Virus record (IMG/VR): IMGVR_UViG_3300036768_000881
Span: 1-37,045 of that record
DNA length: 37,045 bases
From: a virus
Strand: one strand, 5' to 3'
How positions within the stretch are numbered: position 1 is the stretch's first letter; each line of letters starts with the position of its first letter. Below are positions 21,812-29,642 of the stretch, piece by piece. Made by a program: the position numbers and the translations under genes. Below the pieces are notes generated by a model. That model was not told where the DNA came from. It did not search any database and was given only the letters and a program-made list of their open reading frames with translations.

Positions 21812-24114
21812 ATGATGGAACTGAGAAGAGACGAAAAAGATTTGAAGAACGAGTGAATGCGCATGTTGCGCTGGAAGAGGCGCAGGAGGGAAAACCGCGC
21901 AGGATCCGTATCGAAGGGGCTATCATGGCGAATGTTGTCAATGGCAATGGTCGCCGTTATCCAAGTCCTGTACTCGAAGCGGCGGTCGCCGAATTACGCG
22001 GTCATCTGAACGAGAGCGCAGGACAGGGGCGAGCGATTCAGATTCTCGGCGAGGCAGAACATCCGTCCGACAAAGGCGGGCGTCCGAATTTGCTGGAGAC
22101 CGTGGCGAAATGGGATGAAGTTTCATTCGACGGTCAGCGCGTGGATGTGACGGGGCGCATTCTGGAAACCAGCAAAGGCAAGGACATCCTGACTCTGATG
22201 GAGGGCGGCGTTATGCCAGGCGTGAGTCTGCGCGGCTATGGCGATGGCAAGATCGTGAAAGAAGGTAGCGAGAAAATCTTTGAGGTGACTGAGCTACATA
22301 TTACCGGGTTTGACCTGGTGTTGGAGCCGTCTTTCGAGAATGCTGCCATGTTAATCGAATCAAATCAATCATCTATGGAGGATGAAATGACACTGGAAGA
22401 ATTGTTGAAAGCTATGGAAGAGCACCCCGAATTATTCGAGGGCCTCACCGAGGCCCAGGTGAAGAAACTGGGTGACGCACAATTGAAGGCGCTGGAAGAG
22501 AACGTCCGCAAGGCGCTGGGCATTGACGAGGCCGCCAATATCGCCGAAACCTTGAAAGCGATTGCTGAAAAAGCGCGCAAATTCGAGGAGGCGCAACGGA
22601 AGGCTGAAATCGAAGAAGCCATTGCCGAGGTTTGCAAAGACCTGCCATTTGGCGAGAAATTGAACAAGCAGTTTGTCGAGGCCATGAAAGCCAGTGGCGC
22701 AAAATCTGTTGATGAAGTGAAGGCAATTGCCGAAGCCAAACGCAAGGAGTATGGCGCCATTGCCGCGGCTTTGAAGTTGAACAATATGGGCTTCAATAGG
22801 CCCAACGTGAAGGTTGTTGGCGATGTGCTGGAAACCGAAACCGGCACGCCTGAGTTCGGGCGCGTGGCATTCGAGCTGACCGAATCGGTGCGGAAAAGCG
22901 AAATGCGCGCCAAACGCAAACTGGAAGAGCGCGCTGAAACGCCTGCCGCGGTTTTCACTCAACAGGTACTGGCGCGTTTCGATAGGCTGTATCAACATCA
23001 CCTGATAAACGAGGCGCGTCAATTTAATGAGGCCGAAACTACCAGCGACCTGAATCTGCCGTACAGCGTCAGCCGTGCCATCATCGAAGAGGCATTCCCC
23101 GATTTGATTGCCGCCAACGTGTTCGATTTTGGCGTCATGGATAACAGCCCTGATCGCCTATATTTCGAAGCATTCAGCGGCGAGACGGGTTACTCTGCCT
23201 CTGTTACCGATGAGGTGGTAACGGGCGGCGCGGAAGGCGTGTGGTATGACCTGGCGAATAAGCGCCTGACTCCTGGCACAGTCACTGTGACCAGTAATCC
23301 CGCTGGCACCACGTATGTGGAAGGGACGGATTACGTGGTTGATTATGCCAATGGCAAAATCATGTTTCTGGCGGCTGGGAGCATTGATACCAATGATGTG
23401 CTGGTAGATTATCAGTACACTGCCATCCGCAAGGGCGAAAATACCGAGATCGAGCGCGCCAAGGTGACTCTTTCGTACGTAACCATTGAGGCCGCGGCGG
23501 ACCGCCTGGCCGATCAGATCACGCGCGAGGCGGTGGTATTCAGCCGCTCGCAACTCGGCTGGGATGCGGTTGCCCGCACGATGGCAAACCTGATCCGTCA
23601 GACACGCCGCAAGATTGACCAGGGTATCCTGTACAAGGCGCTGACTTCCGTGCTCTCTGTGGCCAATAACAGCGGCGGTACGCATGATATTTCTACCGAT
23701 GACATCAGCCTGATGGCTGCAAAATTGGGTTCGGCGAAAGTTCTGGTAGCGAACAGATTCTGGGAGCCGACCGCGATCATCATGAGCATGACAAATGCTG
23801 ACCTGCTCTCGAATTGGGCCACGGGCTTCACGCGCACGGGCTTCCCGAATGCGTTCCTGAACGCGGCTGGGTTCGCGGGCGGAATCAAGGGCCTGCCCAT
23901 TTTCTCATCGCCGGAATTCAGCGAGTCGTATGCGCTGGTGGTGAACCGCCAGCTGGTGGCCCACCGCGTTTTCCAGCCGATGCAGGTGCGCGGTCCATTC
24001 CCGACCTATAGCAACGGCAAACTGGTTGCCGCCGATCAGTATTACACCGAGGAATTCAACGCGACCGTATCACCTGTGGCGAACAAGGGCGCGTACATCA
24101 AGATTCAGGCGTAG
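21808..24114 (+). CDS. Prohead protease - scaffold - major capsid protein fusion
   Basis: 768 residues in one frame. Residues about 30-185 are a T4 gp21-type prohead protease: EGAIMANVVNGNGRRYP, GEAEHPS (His85), GGVMPGVSLRG (Ser140) and FDLVLEPSFENA. Residues 190-345 are charged helices (LEELLKAMEEHPELFEGLTEAQ...) like a scaffold or delta domain. Residues about 370-768 are the HK97-fold capsid: LPYSVSRAIIEEAFPDLIAANVFDF, ERAKVTLSYVTIEAAADRLADQ, IDQGILYKALTSV and LVVNRQLVAHRVF. The protease normally is a separate gene; here it would free itself and the capsid by cleavage. GGAGG at 22377-22381 before ATG 22387 (residue 194) allows a second, protease-free product. ATGA overlap with terL. Confidence 0.9.
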   Translation: MNDGTEKRRKRFEERVNAHVALEEAQEGKPRRIRIEGAIMANVVNGNGRRYPSPVLEAAVAELRGHLNESAGQGRAIQILGEAEHPSDKGGRPNLLETVAKWDEVSFDGQRVDVTGRILETSKGKDILTLMEGGVMPGVSLRGYGDGKIVKEGSEKIFEVTELHITGFDLVLEPSFENAAMLIESNQSSMEDEMTLEELLKAMEEHPELFEGLTEAQVKKLGDAQLKALEENVRKALGIDEAANIAETLKAIAEKARKFEEAQRKAEIEEAIAEVCKDLPFGEKLNKQFVEAMKASGAKSVDEVKAIAEAKRKEYGAIAAALKLNNMGFNRPNVKVVGDVLETETGTPEFGRVAFELTESVRKSEMRAKRKLEERAETPAAVFTQQVLARFDRLYQHHLINEARQFNEAETTSDLNLPYSVSRAIIEEAFPDLIAANVFDFGVMDNSPDRLYFEAFSGETGYSASVTDEVVTGGAEGVWYDLANKRLTPGTVTVTSNPAGTTYVEGTDYVVDYANGKIMFLAAGSIDTNDVLVDYQYTAIRKGENTEIERAKVTLSYVTIEAAADRLADQITREAVVFSRSQLGWDAVARTMANLIRQTRRKIDQGILYKALTSVLSVANNSGGTHDISTDDISLMAAKLGSAKVLVANRFWEPTAIIMSMTNADLLSNWATGFTRTGFPNAFLNAAGFAGGIKGLPIFSSPEFSESYALVVNRQLVAHRVFQPMQVRGPFPTYSNGKLVAADQYYTEEFNATVSPVANKGAYIKIQA
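22377..22389 (+). promoter_or_regulatory. Internal ribosome binding site and start for scaffold-capsid product
   Basis: GGAGG (22377-22381), 5-nt spacer, ATG (22387-22389) in the same frame as the fusion. Translation from here gives a 575-residue scaffold-capsid protein in excess over the full fusion, like the nested Nu3 start in lambda gene C. Strength of the site is seen; its use is inferred. Confidence 0.65.
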
Positions 24115-24133
24115 TCCCGATCCATAACCTAAA

Positions 24134-24167
24134 CCCTTCCCCCATATTCGGGGATGTGGGGGAAGGG
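24134..24167. other. GC-rich hairpin after the capsid gene
   Basis: CCCTTCCCCC (24134-24143) pairs perfectly with GGGGGAAGGG (24158-24167), 14-nt loop. No T run follows. It could protect the capsid mRNA 3' end or reduce read-through into minor head genes, which are needed in fewer copies. Confidence 0.5.
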
Positions 24168-24185
24168 GAAAAGGGAAAGGAAACC

Positions 24186-24806
24186 ATGAGCACTCTTGCA
24201 GATTTGGTCACGCTTTTGCAGCAGGAAGTTCCCGCGGTGGATGGCGTGCCATCTATGGCGCAATATCAGCAGGCAGTAAAAGATGCCGCGCTGGATTTTT
24301 CGCTCCGATGCGGACTGATGAAATTCGGCGAGCTGCCCATTGTTTCCGGCACCGCGACATATTCCCTGCCCGCAGATTTTATGAAACTGGTGATGCTGGA
24401 AAGCCTGGTAAGCGCGGATGGCGTGATCATCACCAACAATGGGATTGTTCCCGTCTCGGCAGATTGGGAAGAGGAATATGTGATTATAAACAAACAGATT
24501 ACTTTCAAGCCTACGCCCACATATTCCATGACGCGAGATTTCAAATATAAATCCGCGTGGGTATTCGACAGCAATGATAATCTGCTGAATGCGGGCGATG
24601 AGGAAGTCCAAATTATTTTATTGAAGGCGGCGGAAATTTGTTTGCAGAAACAGGCGGAGGCTTTGGCGGGCGGAGTGGAAGGCTATTCATTCGGAGCAGT
24701 AAGCGTGAAACTCGGATCTTCGAATCAGGATAGCGCGAAAACGAAACGCCAGGAATATGAGGCGGCTTGTAAGCAATATTCTGGCACGAGGCTGGCAATC
24801 TCATGA
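24186..24806 (+). CDS. Head-tail adaptor (gp6/Ad1-like)
   Basis: 206 residues from ATG 24186, RBS AAAGGAAA. Helical start (STLADLVTLLQQEVPAVDG, QYQQAVKDAALDFS) and the TYSLPADFMKLVML block are typical of phage head-tail connector adaptors, followed by a helix-rich C-terminal part (IILLKAAEICLQKQAEAL). It would form a ring on the portal. Its stop overlaps the next gene by ATGA. Assignment rests on size, order and helical pattern. Confidence 0.65.
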   Translation: MSTLADLVTLLQQEVPAVDGVPSMAQYQQAVKDAALDFSLRCGLMKFGELPIVSGTATYSLPADFMKLVMLESLVSADGVIITNNGIVPVSADWEEEYVIINKQITFKPTPTYSMTRDFKYKSAWVFDSNDNLLNAGDEEVQIILLKAAEICLQKQAEALAGGVEGYSFGAVSVKLGSSNQDSAKTKRQEYEAACKQYSGTRLAIS

Positions 24807-25114
24807 ATTGGACGAAGGCACGTCAACATTTGCGAATTGTGCGCGCGGAGAATGAGCAAAACATCGCCATTCGGCGCGGCGAGACCGTTCTGCCTGAGCA
24901 AGCCATGCGTGTCGAGATGGCGGGCGGACGGGCGGCAAATTTTCAATCGGCGGCGGCGCGTGAGGCAAGACAGGCCGCGTTTGTGCTGATGGAATATGAC
25001 GCGGACATCGCGAAGGATGATCGCTTCAACTGGAACGGATTGTTGCTGCGGGTGGTGTTTGTCCAGCCTAACCGCCTGGCGGCTACGATTGCGGAAGCAG
25101 TGGTGGTGGAATGA
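24803..25114 (+). CDS. Head-closure/stopper candidate
   Basis: 103 residues, ATGA overlaps at both ends (24803 and 25111). Helical first half (KARQHLRIVRAENEQNIAIRRG, AAAREARQAAFVLMEYD), then beta strands (LLLRVVFVQPNRLAATIAEAVVVE), as in small head-tail stopper proteins that follow the adaptor. No motif makes it certain. Translational coupling to both neighbours supports a connector role. Confidence 0.55.
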   Translation: MNWTKARQHLRIVRAENEQNIAIRRGETVLPEQAMRVEMAGGRAANFQSAAAREARQAAFVLMEYDADIAKDDRFNWNGLLLRVVFVQPNRLAATIAEAVVVE

Positions 25115-25548
25115 ATACTGGCTTTCGATGGGTAATACCGCCTGAAAAGGAACTGGTTCCCAATATCGGGGCGTATGGGCAAAAAATATTCGTGGCGGTG
25201 CAGGCTGCGGCTACCTATTGGGGCCAATCCATTCAGGATGAGGCGCGTTTGGATGCGCCATGGATGGATCGCACCGGCAATGCGCGCGGCGGTTTATTCT
25301 TTGCAGTGGATGGTTTCGGGCTGTCGCCGGTCACTGGGACGGTCACGCCTGAGGCGCAGGGCCTGATGAGCGATGTGACCATCGAAAGCGGAAGCGACAA
25401 TACGTTAATCATCACGCTTGGACACAGCGTGTTCTATGGAAAATTTCTGGAATTATCCAACGGCGGCAGATATGCCGTCATCATGTCAACGATGGAAAAA
25501 AACCTGCCAGGTTTAGAGCGCATGGTGCAGGATTTATTCAGAGGATAG
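25111..25548 (+). CDS. HK97 gp10-like neck / tail-completion protein
   Basis: 145 residues. The helix QAAATYWGQSIQDEARLDAPWMDRTGNARGGL is the signature of HK97 gp10-family proteins (APW-DRTGNAR). The rest is beta strands (TLIITLGHSVFYGKFLELSNGGRYAVI). It joins head and tail at the neck. The next gene, the portal, begins one base after its stop. Confidence 0.75.
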   Translation: MNTGFRWVIPPEKELVPNIGAYGQKIFVAVQAAATYWGQSIQDEARLDAPWMDRTGNARGGLFFAVDGFGLSPVTGTVTPEAQGLMSDVTIESGSDNTLIITLGHSVFYGKFLELSNGGRYAVIMSTMEKNLPGLERMVQDLFRG

Positions 25549-25549
25549 C

Positions 25550-26830
25550 ATGGCGTCTTTGCGAGATCGTATCAATGCTTTTATGAATCCGCCTGCGGCT
25601 GTTGAAACTACAGCCATATCTCAACAACGCAGCAGCGCGTCGGAAGCGGTATCTGTCTACGAGCGTTTGAAGGCGGATACCGAGCGCCAGGCTATTATCA
25701 AAACTTGCAGGTTGATGTACAAAACCGATCCGCGCGTAAAGAAGGCTCTGCACGTCTACGCGACCGATCTCGTGCGAGCGGGCTTTTTCGTCAAAACGGC
25801 GAACACAGAGGCGCTGGAAATTGCGCAAGCATTGATTAATCGTCTGGGACTTGCCAAAAAATTACAGGATGTGACCCGTCTGACAGGCAGGGATGGCGAT
25901 TCGTTCTATGAGGTGGTGGTAGACGAGAATATGGACATCGTCAATCTCTCGCGTAAACCGACTTTGCAGATGCACCGGGCAAGCAATTCTTACGATGAAT
26001 TTGATAATCCGCAGAAAGCGTTTTGGATGTCTCCGCAATCCTGGATGACGGCTGAGCCGCCACGTGATGCAATCTGGTTTGCCCAGTGGCAGATCATCCA
26101 TGTCCGTTGGGATCATGATGAGGAGGACCGCTATGGTACGCCCATGTGGGCGTCTTCCACAGGCGCGTTCAAACGCGTCAGTGAAGGAGAAATTGACGTA
26201 TCGGTGCGGCGGAAGACACGCGCCGGAACAATTTTGCACCATGTAGTAGAGGGATCTGCGGCTGATTTAGAGGCTTACAAAGAAGCAAATAAAGCCGCCG
26301 AAGCCAATCCTTTTGCGGCGGTCCGCAATTATTACACCAATAAACCAGGCTCGATTACAATGATACAGGGGGACGCGCATTTGAATGAAATTGCGGATAT
26401 TACCCATCATATAGAGACGATGTATTTTGCGTCTCCCACCCCTATGGAATTGATTGGCTATGGGGGCGGCTTGAACCGCGATGTGCTGGGCGAGAAAAGA
26501 GCCGAGTACGAGGAAACGCTCGAGGATGGGCGCGAATGGCTGACGGAGGAATTCGTCAAACCGCTGGTGGAGTTGCAATGGACTTTGAAAGGTATTCTAC
26601 CAGCTAGTTTGAAATATGAAATCATATGGCGCAAAGCAAAGGGATTGACTCCCACCGGCTTGCGAGACCTGGCAGACGCGTTGATGCGCCTGCGCGTGCT
26701 GGGTGTCAAGGAAGAATTAATACAGTCGCTGGCGGCTCAGTTCATCCCCGGCGTTGATCTCGAAATCCTGACCGGTGACGGCATGGATAGCGAGAAATTT
26801 GCCGCGACGCTGAAAGGGCTTAGTATCTAA
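25550..26830 (+). CDS. Portal protein
   Basis: 426 residues, RBS GAGGA. Portal-like sequence: VKKALHVYATDLV, GRDGDSFYEVVV, IIHVRWDHDEEDRYGTPMWAS (compare T4 gp20-like portals), HHIETMYFASPTPMELIGYGGG, and a C-terminal helical part (TGLRDLADALMRLRVLG). Portals form the 12-mer ring at one capsid vertex through which DNA passes. Unusual placement: it follows the capsid and connector genes, while most phages have terL-portal-protease-capsid. The next gene starts at TAATG, so it is coupled. Confidence 0.87.
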   Translation: MASLRDRINAFMNPPAAVETTAISQQRSSASEAVSVYERLKADTERQAIIKTCRLMYKTDPRVKKALHVYATDLVRAGFFVKTANTEALEIAQALINRLGLAKKLQDVTRLTGRDGDSFYEVVVDENMDIVNLSRKPTLQMHRASNSYDEFDNPQKAFWMSPQSWMTAEPPRDAIWFAQWQIIHVRWDHDEEDRYGTPMWASSTGAFKRVSEGEIDVSVRRKTRAGTILHHVVEGSAADLEAYKEANKAAEANPFAAVRNYYTNKPGSITMIQGDAHLNEIADITHHIETMYFASPTPMELIGYGGGLNRDVLGEKRAEYEETLEDGREWLTEEFVKPLVELQWTLKGILPASLKYEIIWRKAKGLTPTGLRDLADALMRLRVLGVKEELIQSLAAQFIPGVDLEILTGDGMDSEKFAATLKGLSI

Positions 26831-27972
26831 TGGATACCAGGAAATTGCTCCAGCAGCTCGAAGCGGTTCCGTTGGGAAAACTATACCAGGCGTCATTCAA
26901 GGCGCAAATGCGTTTGCAGATTTATTTCACATCGCTGACGCATGAAATGCTGCTCGATTTTGGCCGTGAGGCGACCGCATTGATTCTAAAAGCGGGCGGC
27001 AGGGATGGCGTGTTGGATGGCGCAAGCGGATTTGCATTGCAGACCGATCTCCTGAGAGCCTGGGGAGATATGTTTAAGGAATGGCAAGCGCAATTTTTAA
27101 AAGCCCGCAGGGAAGCGGCTTGGATTCCATTTGGGGTGTTGGCGGTGATGCATGAGAGGGTGATCAGGCCGGTGGTCAGTGATCAGTCATCGGTGGTCAG
27201 TGAAGCGCTGACCGAGACCGTGAAGGATGGAGTATTCAGTCCGCAGATCCGTATTTTGCTCGATGTGGCCGAGAATTATCTGTATGGCGGGTCGAGCCTG
27301 AATCTATCCAGCCGGATTTGGAATCTGGACCGCGAAACCAGAGATGGTATCAATCAGGTACTGATGCAGGCGATTGCAAATGGATCGAGCGCATGGGACA
27401 CGGCGAAATTGCTCGAACAATTTCTGGGCGCGAATGCAGATTGCCCGCGCTGGACATCTACGCGCCTATATGGGATGACTGCCAAAGAAAAGACCACATC
27501 AACAACCGGTTTGCTTTCGGGCGATGCGTGCGACGGGCGCGGCGTGAGTTATAACGCCCTGCGATTGGCGCGCACGGAAATCCAGAAAATCCATTCGCTG
27601 GCCACAGACAAGGTGATGGCGATGCAGCCCTGGGTTGAGCAGGAAAAAATCCATCTATCGGCGGCGCACCCGGAGCGCGATGAATGCGATGATATTGTGG
27701 AGGGCGGCGAGAATGGTGATGGGATTTATCCGAAGGGCGAAATCGAACTGCCGATTCACCCGCATTGTTTTTGCTTCAAAACCGCAGTGTTGATGGATCA
27801 AAAAGAATTTGTTTCTCAACTGCGCGGCTGGATGACAGGCGAACAGGCATGGCCTGAAATGGATCAATACGCGCAGGACATCGGCGGAAATGTAGAGGCA
27901 TCCATTTTGCCGCAGGCGATTGGCCTGGCGGTGTGGCTGTTGGGTACAGAGTTGTCGGAGTGGTTGAAATGA
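26830..27972 (+). CDS. Minor head protein, Mu F / SPP1 gp7-like
   Basis: 380 residues, TAATG-coupled to portal. The MuF domain is in the C-terminal half: ALRLARTEIQKIHSLATDKVMAM, then IHLSAAHPERDECDDIVEG and LPIHPHCFCF, with the usual Cys/His/Asp cluster. Such proteins bind the portal and are thought to be packaged with or to help eject DNA. A Ser/Val-rich stretch (VVSDQSSVVSEALTE, about 116-130) matches a dispersed TGATCAGT repeat in DNA and looks inserted. Some MuF proteins carry toxins at the C-terminus; none is seen here. Confidence 0.82.
   Translation: MDTRKLLQQLEAVPLGKLYQASFKAQMRLQIYFTSLTHEMLLDFGREATALILKAGGRDGVLDGASGFALQTDLLRAWGDMFKEWQAQFLKARREAAWIPFGVLAVMHERVIRPVVSDQSSVVSEALTETVKDGVFSPQIRILLDVAENYLYGGSSLNLSSRIWNLDRETRDGINQVLMQAIANGSSAWDTAKLLEQFLGANADCPRWTSTRLYGMTAKEKTTSTTGLLSGDACDGRGVSYNALRLARTEIQKIHSLATDKVMAMQPWVEQEKIHLSAAHPERDECDDIVEGGENGDGIYPKGEIELPIHPHCFCFKTAVLMDQKEFVSQLRGWMTGEQAWPEMDQYAQDIGGNVEASILPQAIGLAVWLLGTELSEWLK
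27161..27202. repeat. Dispersed TGATCAGT-type repeat, copy 2 (inside a coding region)
   Basis: Holds TGATCAGG, GGTGGTCAGTGATCAGTC and GGTGGTCAGTGA. It encodes Ser/Val-rich residues in the MuF-like protein. Relatives at 12945-12972 and 28922-28957 are intergenic. Confidence 0.6.
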
Positions 27973-28382
27973 CTCTAAGCAATAGTATCAAGGGCGTTCT
28001 TGAGGCGGATACATCTTTGATGGATTTGTTGACAGGCGGCATATATGCAGATGTGATGGAGATCAGCAGGCAATTAACGCCTGCCGCCTTCGACGCGCAT
28101 GGTGAAATCAAGCCATGCGCGCTGATCAGGGAAGGCACAGAGATTAAATTGCGACCGACGCGGCGCGGCGTTCAAACGCCCGTCACGATTTATTTTTATC
28201 AACGTTCAGGTTATGACGTGATCGAGCAGGCGATGAATTATGTTTTCAATGACCTGAATGAGCAGAAAATAGGAGTGAGCGTATGGAATATCGAGCATGA
28301 TGTAACCATCCAAGGACAGCATGACCCCGCGTTGGATTGTGCGCTGGGCTCGCTGCGATTTGTAGCAAAGAGAAAACTATAA
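27969..28382 (+). CDS. Tail-terminator-like protein
   Basis: 137 residues from ATG 27969, overlapping the MuF stop (ATGA). Alpha/beta order (SIKGVLEADTSLMDLL, TPVTIYFYQRSGYDVIEQAMNYVFNDLN, VSVWNIEHD, CALGSLRFVAKRK) is that of phage tail terminator proteins (lambda U-like). It caps the tail tube before head joining. Located directly before the tube gene, as expected. No motif is diagnostic. Confidence 0.6.
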   Translation: MTLSNSIKGVLEADTSLMDLLTGGIYADVMEISRQLTPAAFDAHGEIKPCALIREGTEIKLRPTRRGVQTPVTIYFYQRSGYDVIEQAMNYVFNDLNEQKIGVSVWNIEHDVTIQGQHDPALDCALGSLRFVAKRKL

Positions 28383-28393
28383 AGGAGATTGAA

Positions 28394-28921
28394 ATGACTT
28401 TAAATACCATACCTATCGTTTACGGTTTGAACGACATCAAACTGACCAGCATTGACGGCTCGACGCAGGTAGACCTGCCCGAATCTGTGACGCTGAAATT
28501 CAAGGAGCGCATTCGTTCGGCAGAAGCGCAGGGCGACGACAAATTGGGCGGCGTAGTAGCTGTCCGTGACGCCATTGAATGGGAACTGGAATTTTCGTCT
28601 CTGCCGCTGGAAGCGCTGGCTATCATGTATGGCACCAGCACCACTACCACTGGCACGACACCCAACCAGGCCAAAACCCTGAATCATGCTGGCGCGGTGC
28701 GTCTGCCGTATTTCAAAATCTACGGCAAGTCGCTCGGCGAGGGCGATGATGATGTGCATTGCATTATCTACAAAGCCAAAGTCACCGACGGGCTGGACGG
28801 CTCGCTGAAATACGGTGAAATCACCAAACCCACCATCAAGGGTATCGGTATTGATGACGGGGTGAACGGAATCTACGATTGGGTCCAGAACGAAACTGCC
28901 CATGATTTACCCACTTCGTAG
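28394..28921 (+). CDS. Major tail (tube) protein
   Basis: 175 residues, AAAGGAG 7 nt upstream, one of the strongest ribosome binding sites in the late region, fitting a high-copy product. Beta-rich sequence (YGLNDIKLTSIDGSTQVDLPESVTLKFKER, AIEWELEFSSLPLEALAIMYG, LPYFKIYGKSL, VHCIIYKAKVTDGLDG) matches phage tail tube families. Next to terminator and chaperone genes. Tube proteins stack into rings along the tape measure. Confidence 0.8.
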   Translation: MTLNTIPIVYGLNDIKLTSIDGSTQVDLPESVTLKFKERIRSAEAQGDDKLGGVVAVRDAIEWELEFSSLPLEALAIMYGTSTTTTGTTPNQAKTLNHAGAVRLPYFKIYGKSLGEGDDDVHCIIYKAKVTDGLDGSLKYGEITKPTIKGIGIDDGVNGIYDWVQNETAHDLPTS

Positions 28922-28957
28922 CCAGTGATCAGTAGTCAGTGATCAGTAATCAGTGGA
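28922..28957. repeat. Dispersed TGATCAGT-type repeat, copy 3
   Basis: CCAGTGATCAGTAGTCAGTG followed by ATCAGTAATCAGTGGA. Tandem 10-bp-like units (AGTGATCAGT, AGTAATCAGT). It sits in the 42-bp gap between tail tube and chaperone genes and ends just before ATG 28964. Confidence 0.65.
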
Positions 28958-28963
28958 GATGAA

Positions 28964-29491
28964 ATGCCGAAAAAAAACGATTTCGAGCATGTTGCTCAAT
29001 CTCAAAATGACCGCCGCGCGGAACTGGCAAACTGGCGGGCGGGACGTATGCATGAGCTTACGCTGCCCAGCGGGTTGAAGGTGATGGTCGTAGATGTGAC
29101 CATCACCGATCTGATATTCACGGGCAAATTGCCGCCATCAATTTTGGCGCTGGGCGAGGAAGCCGCGCGAAATGGGCGACAGGAATTGGATCTTAACGCG
29201 ATTTCGCAGAATGCGGCTGAATTTGGGCAGTTGATGGATGCGCTCATGAAAATTGCCATAAAAGACCCGCCGATTGCCGATCATGGAGATGACGAACATC
29301 TGGGTCTCGATGAATTGCCAGGCGATGACAAAATGGCCGTTTTCAACTGGATCAATCGTGAGACGGCGGCGGTGCAGCCCTTTCGCGACGAGAGACAACC
29401 TGCTCAGGCTGGACGTGCTGGGAAAACGGTACTCGACGAGGCCGAGCTCGATCCTGAAGTTGCATACCGATTGGACCGCCTGGCAAATTGA
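28964..29491 (+). CDS. Tail assembly chaperone (lambda gpG-like)
   Basis: 175 residues. Positioned between tail tube and tape measure, like lambda G. The segment MHELTLPSGLKVMVVDVTITDLIFTGKLPPSIL is the usual N-terminal beta-rich part of these chaperones. The last 35 residues in this frame (QPFRDERQPAQAGRAGKTV) look unstructured, while the +1 frame reads a better chaperone-like sequence that continues to 29642, directly before the tape measure start. So the normal product and a frameshifted longer product are both expected, in a fixed ratio. Confidence 0.75.
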   Translation: MPKKNDFEHVAQSQNDRRAELANWRAGRMHELTLPSGLKVMVVDVTITDLIFTGKLPPSILALGEEAARNGRQELDLNAISQNAAEFGQLMDALMKIAIKDPPIADHGDDEHLGLDELPGDDKMAVFNWINRETAAVQPFRDERQPAQAGRAGKTVLDEAELDPEVAYRLDRLAN

Positions 29492-29642
29492 TGAAGCGTG
29501 CGCGCTGATCGGCCTCAGAACGGAGGCAGCGGTTATGCACGGCGACAGCCCCACCTCCATTGGGAAGGGGAACATGAAATTTGCCAGCGCAAAAGCGCGC
29601 GTGACGAAGAAAATCAGGATACCGAAGTCAGGAGTTTGGTAA
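29385..29642 (+). CDS. Frameshifted C-terminal extension of the tail chaperone (lambda gpGT-like)
   Basis: In the +1 frame relative to the gene at 28964, this stretch reads LLRLDVLGKRYSTRPSSI, then LKLHTDWTAWQIDEACALIG, a pattern seen in second tail chaperones (D-W...DEAC..G). It stops at 29640-29642, with ATG of the tape measure at 29643. A candidate slip site is CCC TTT C at 29378-29384, which keeps Pro and Phe pairing after +1 (or -2) slippage. There is no convincing independent start. The overlap is inferred, not proven. Confidence 0.6.
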   Translation, partial: ATRDNLLRLDVLGKRYSTRPSSILKLHTDWTAWQIDEACALIGLRTEAAVMHGDSPTSIGKGNMKFASAKARVTKKIRIPKSGVW

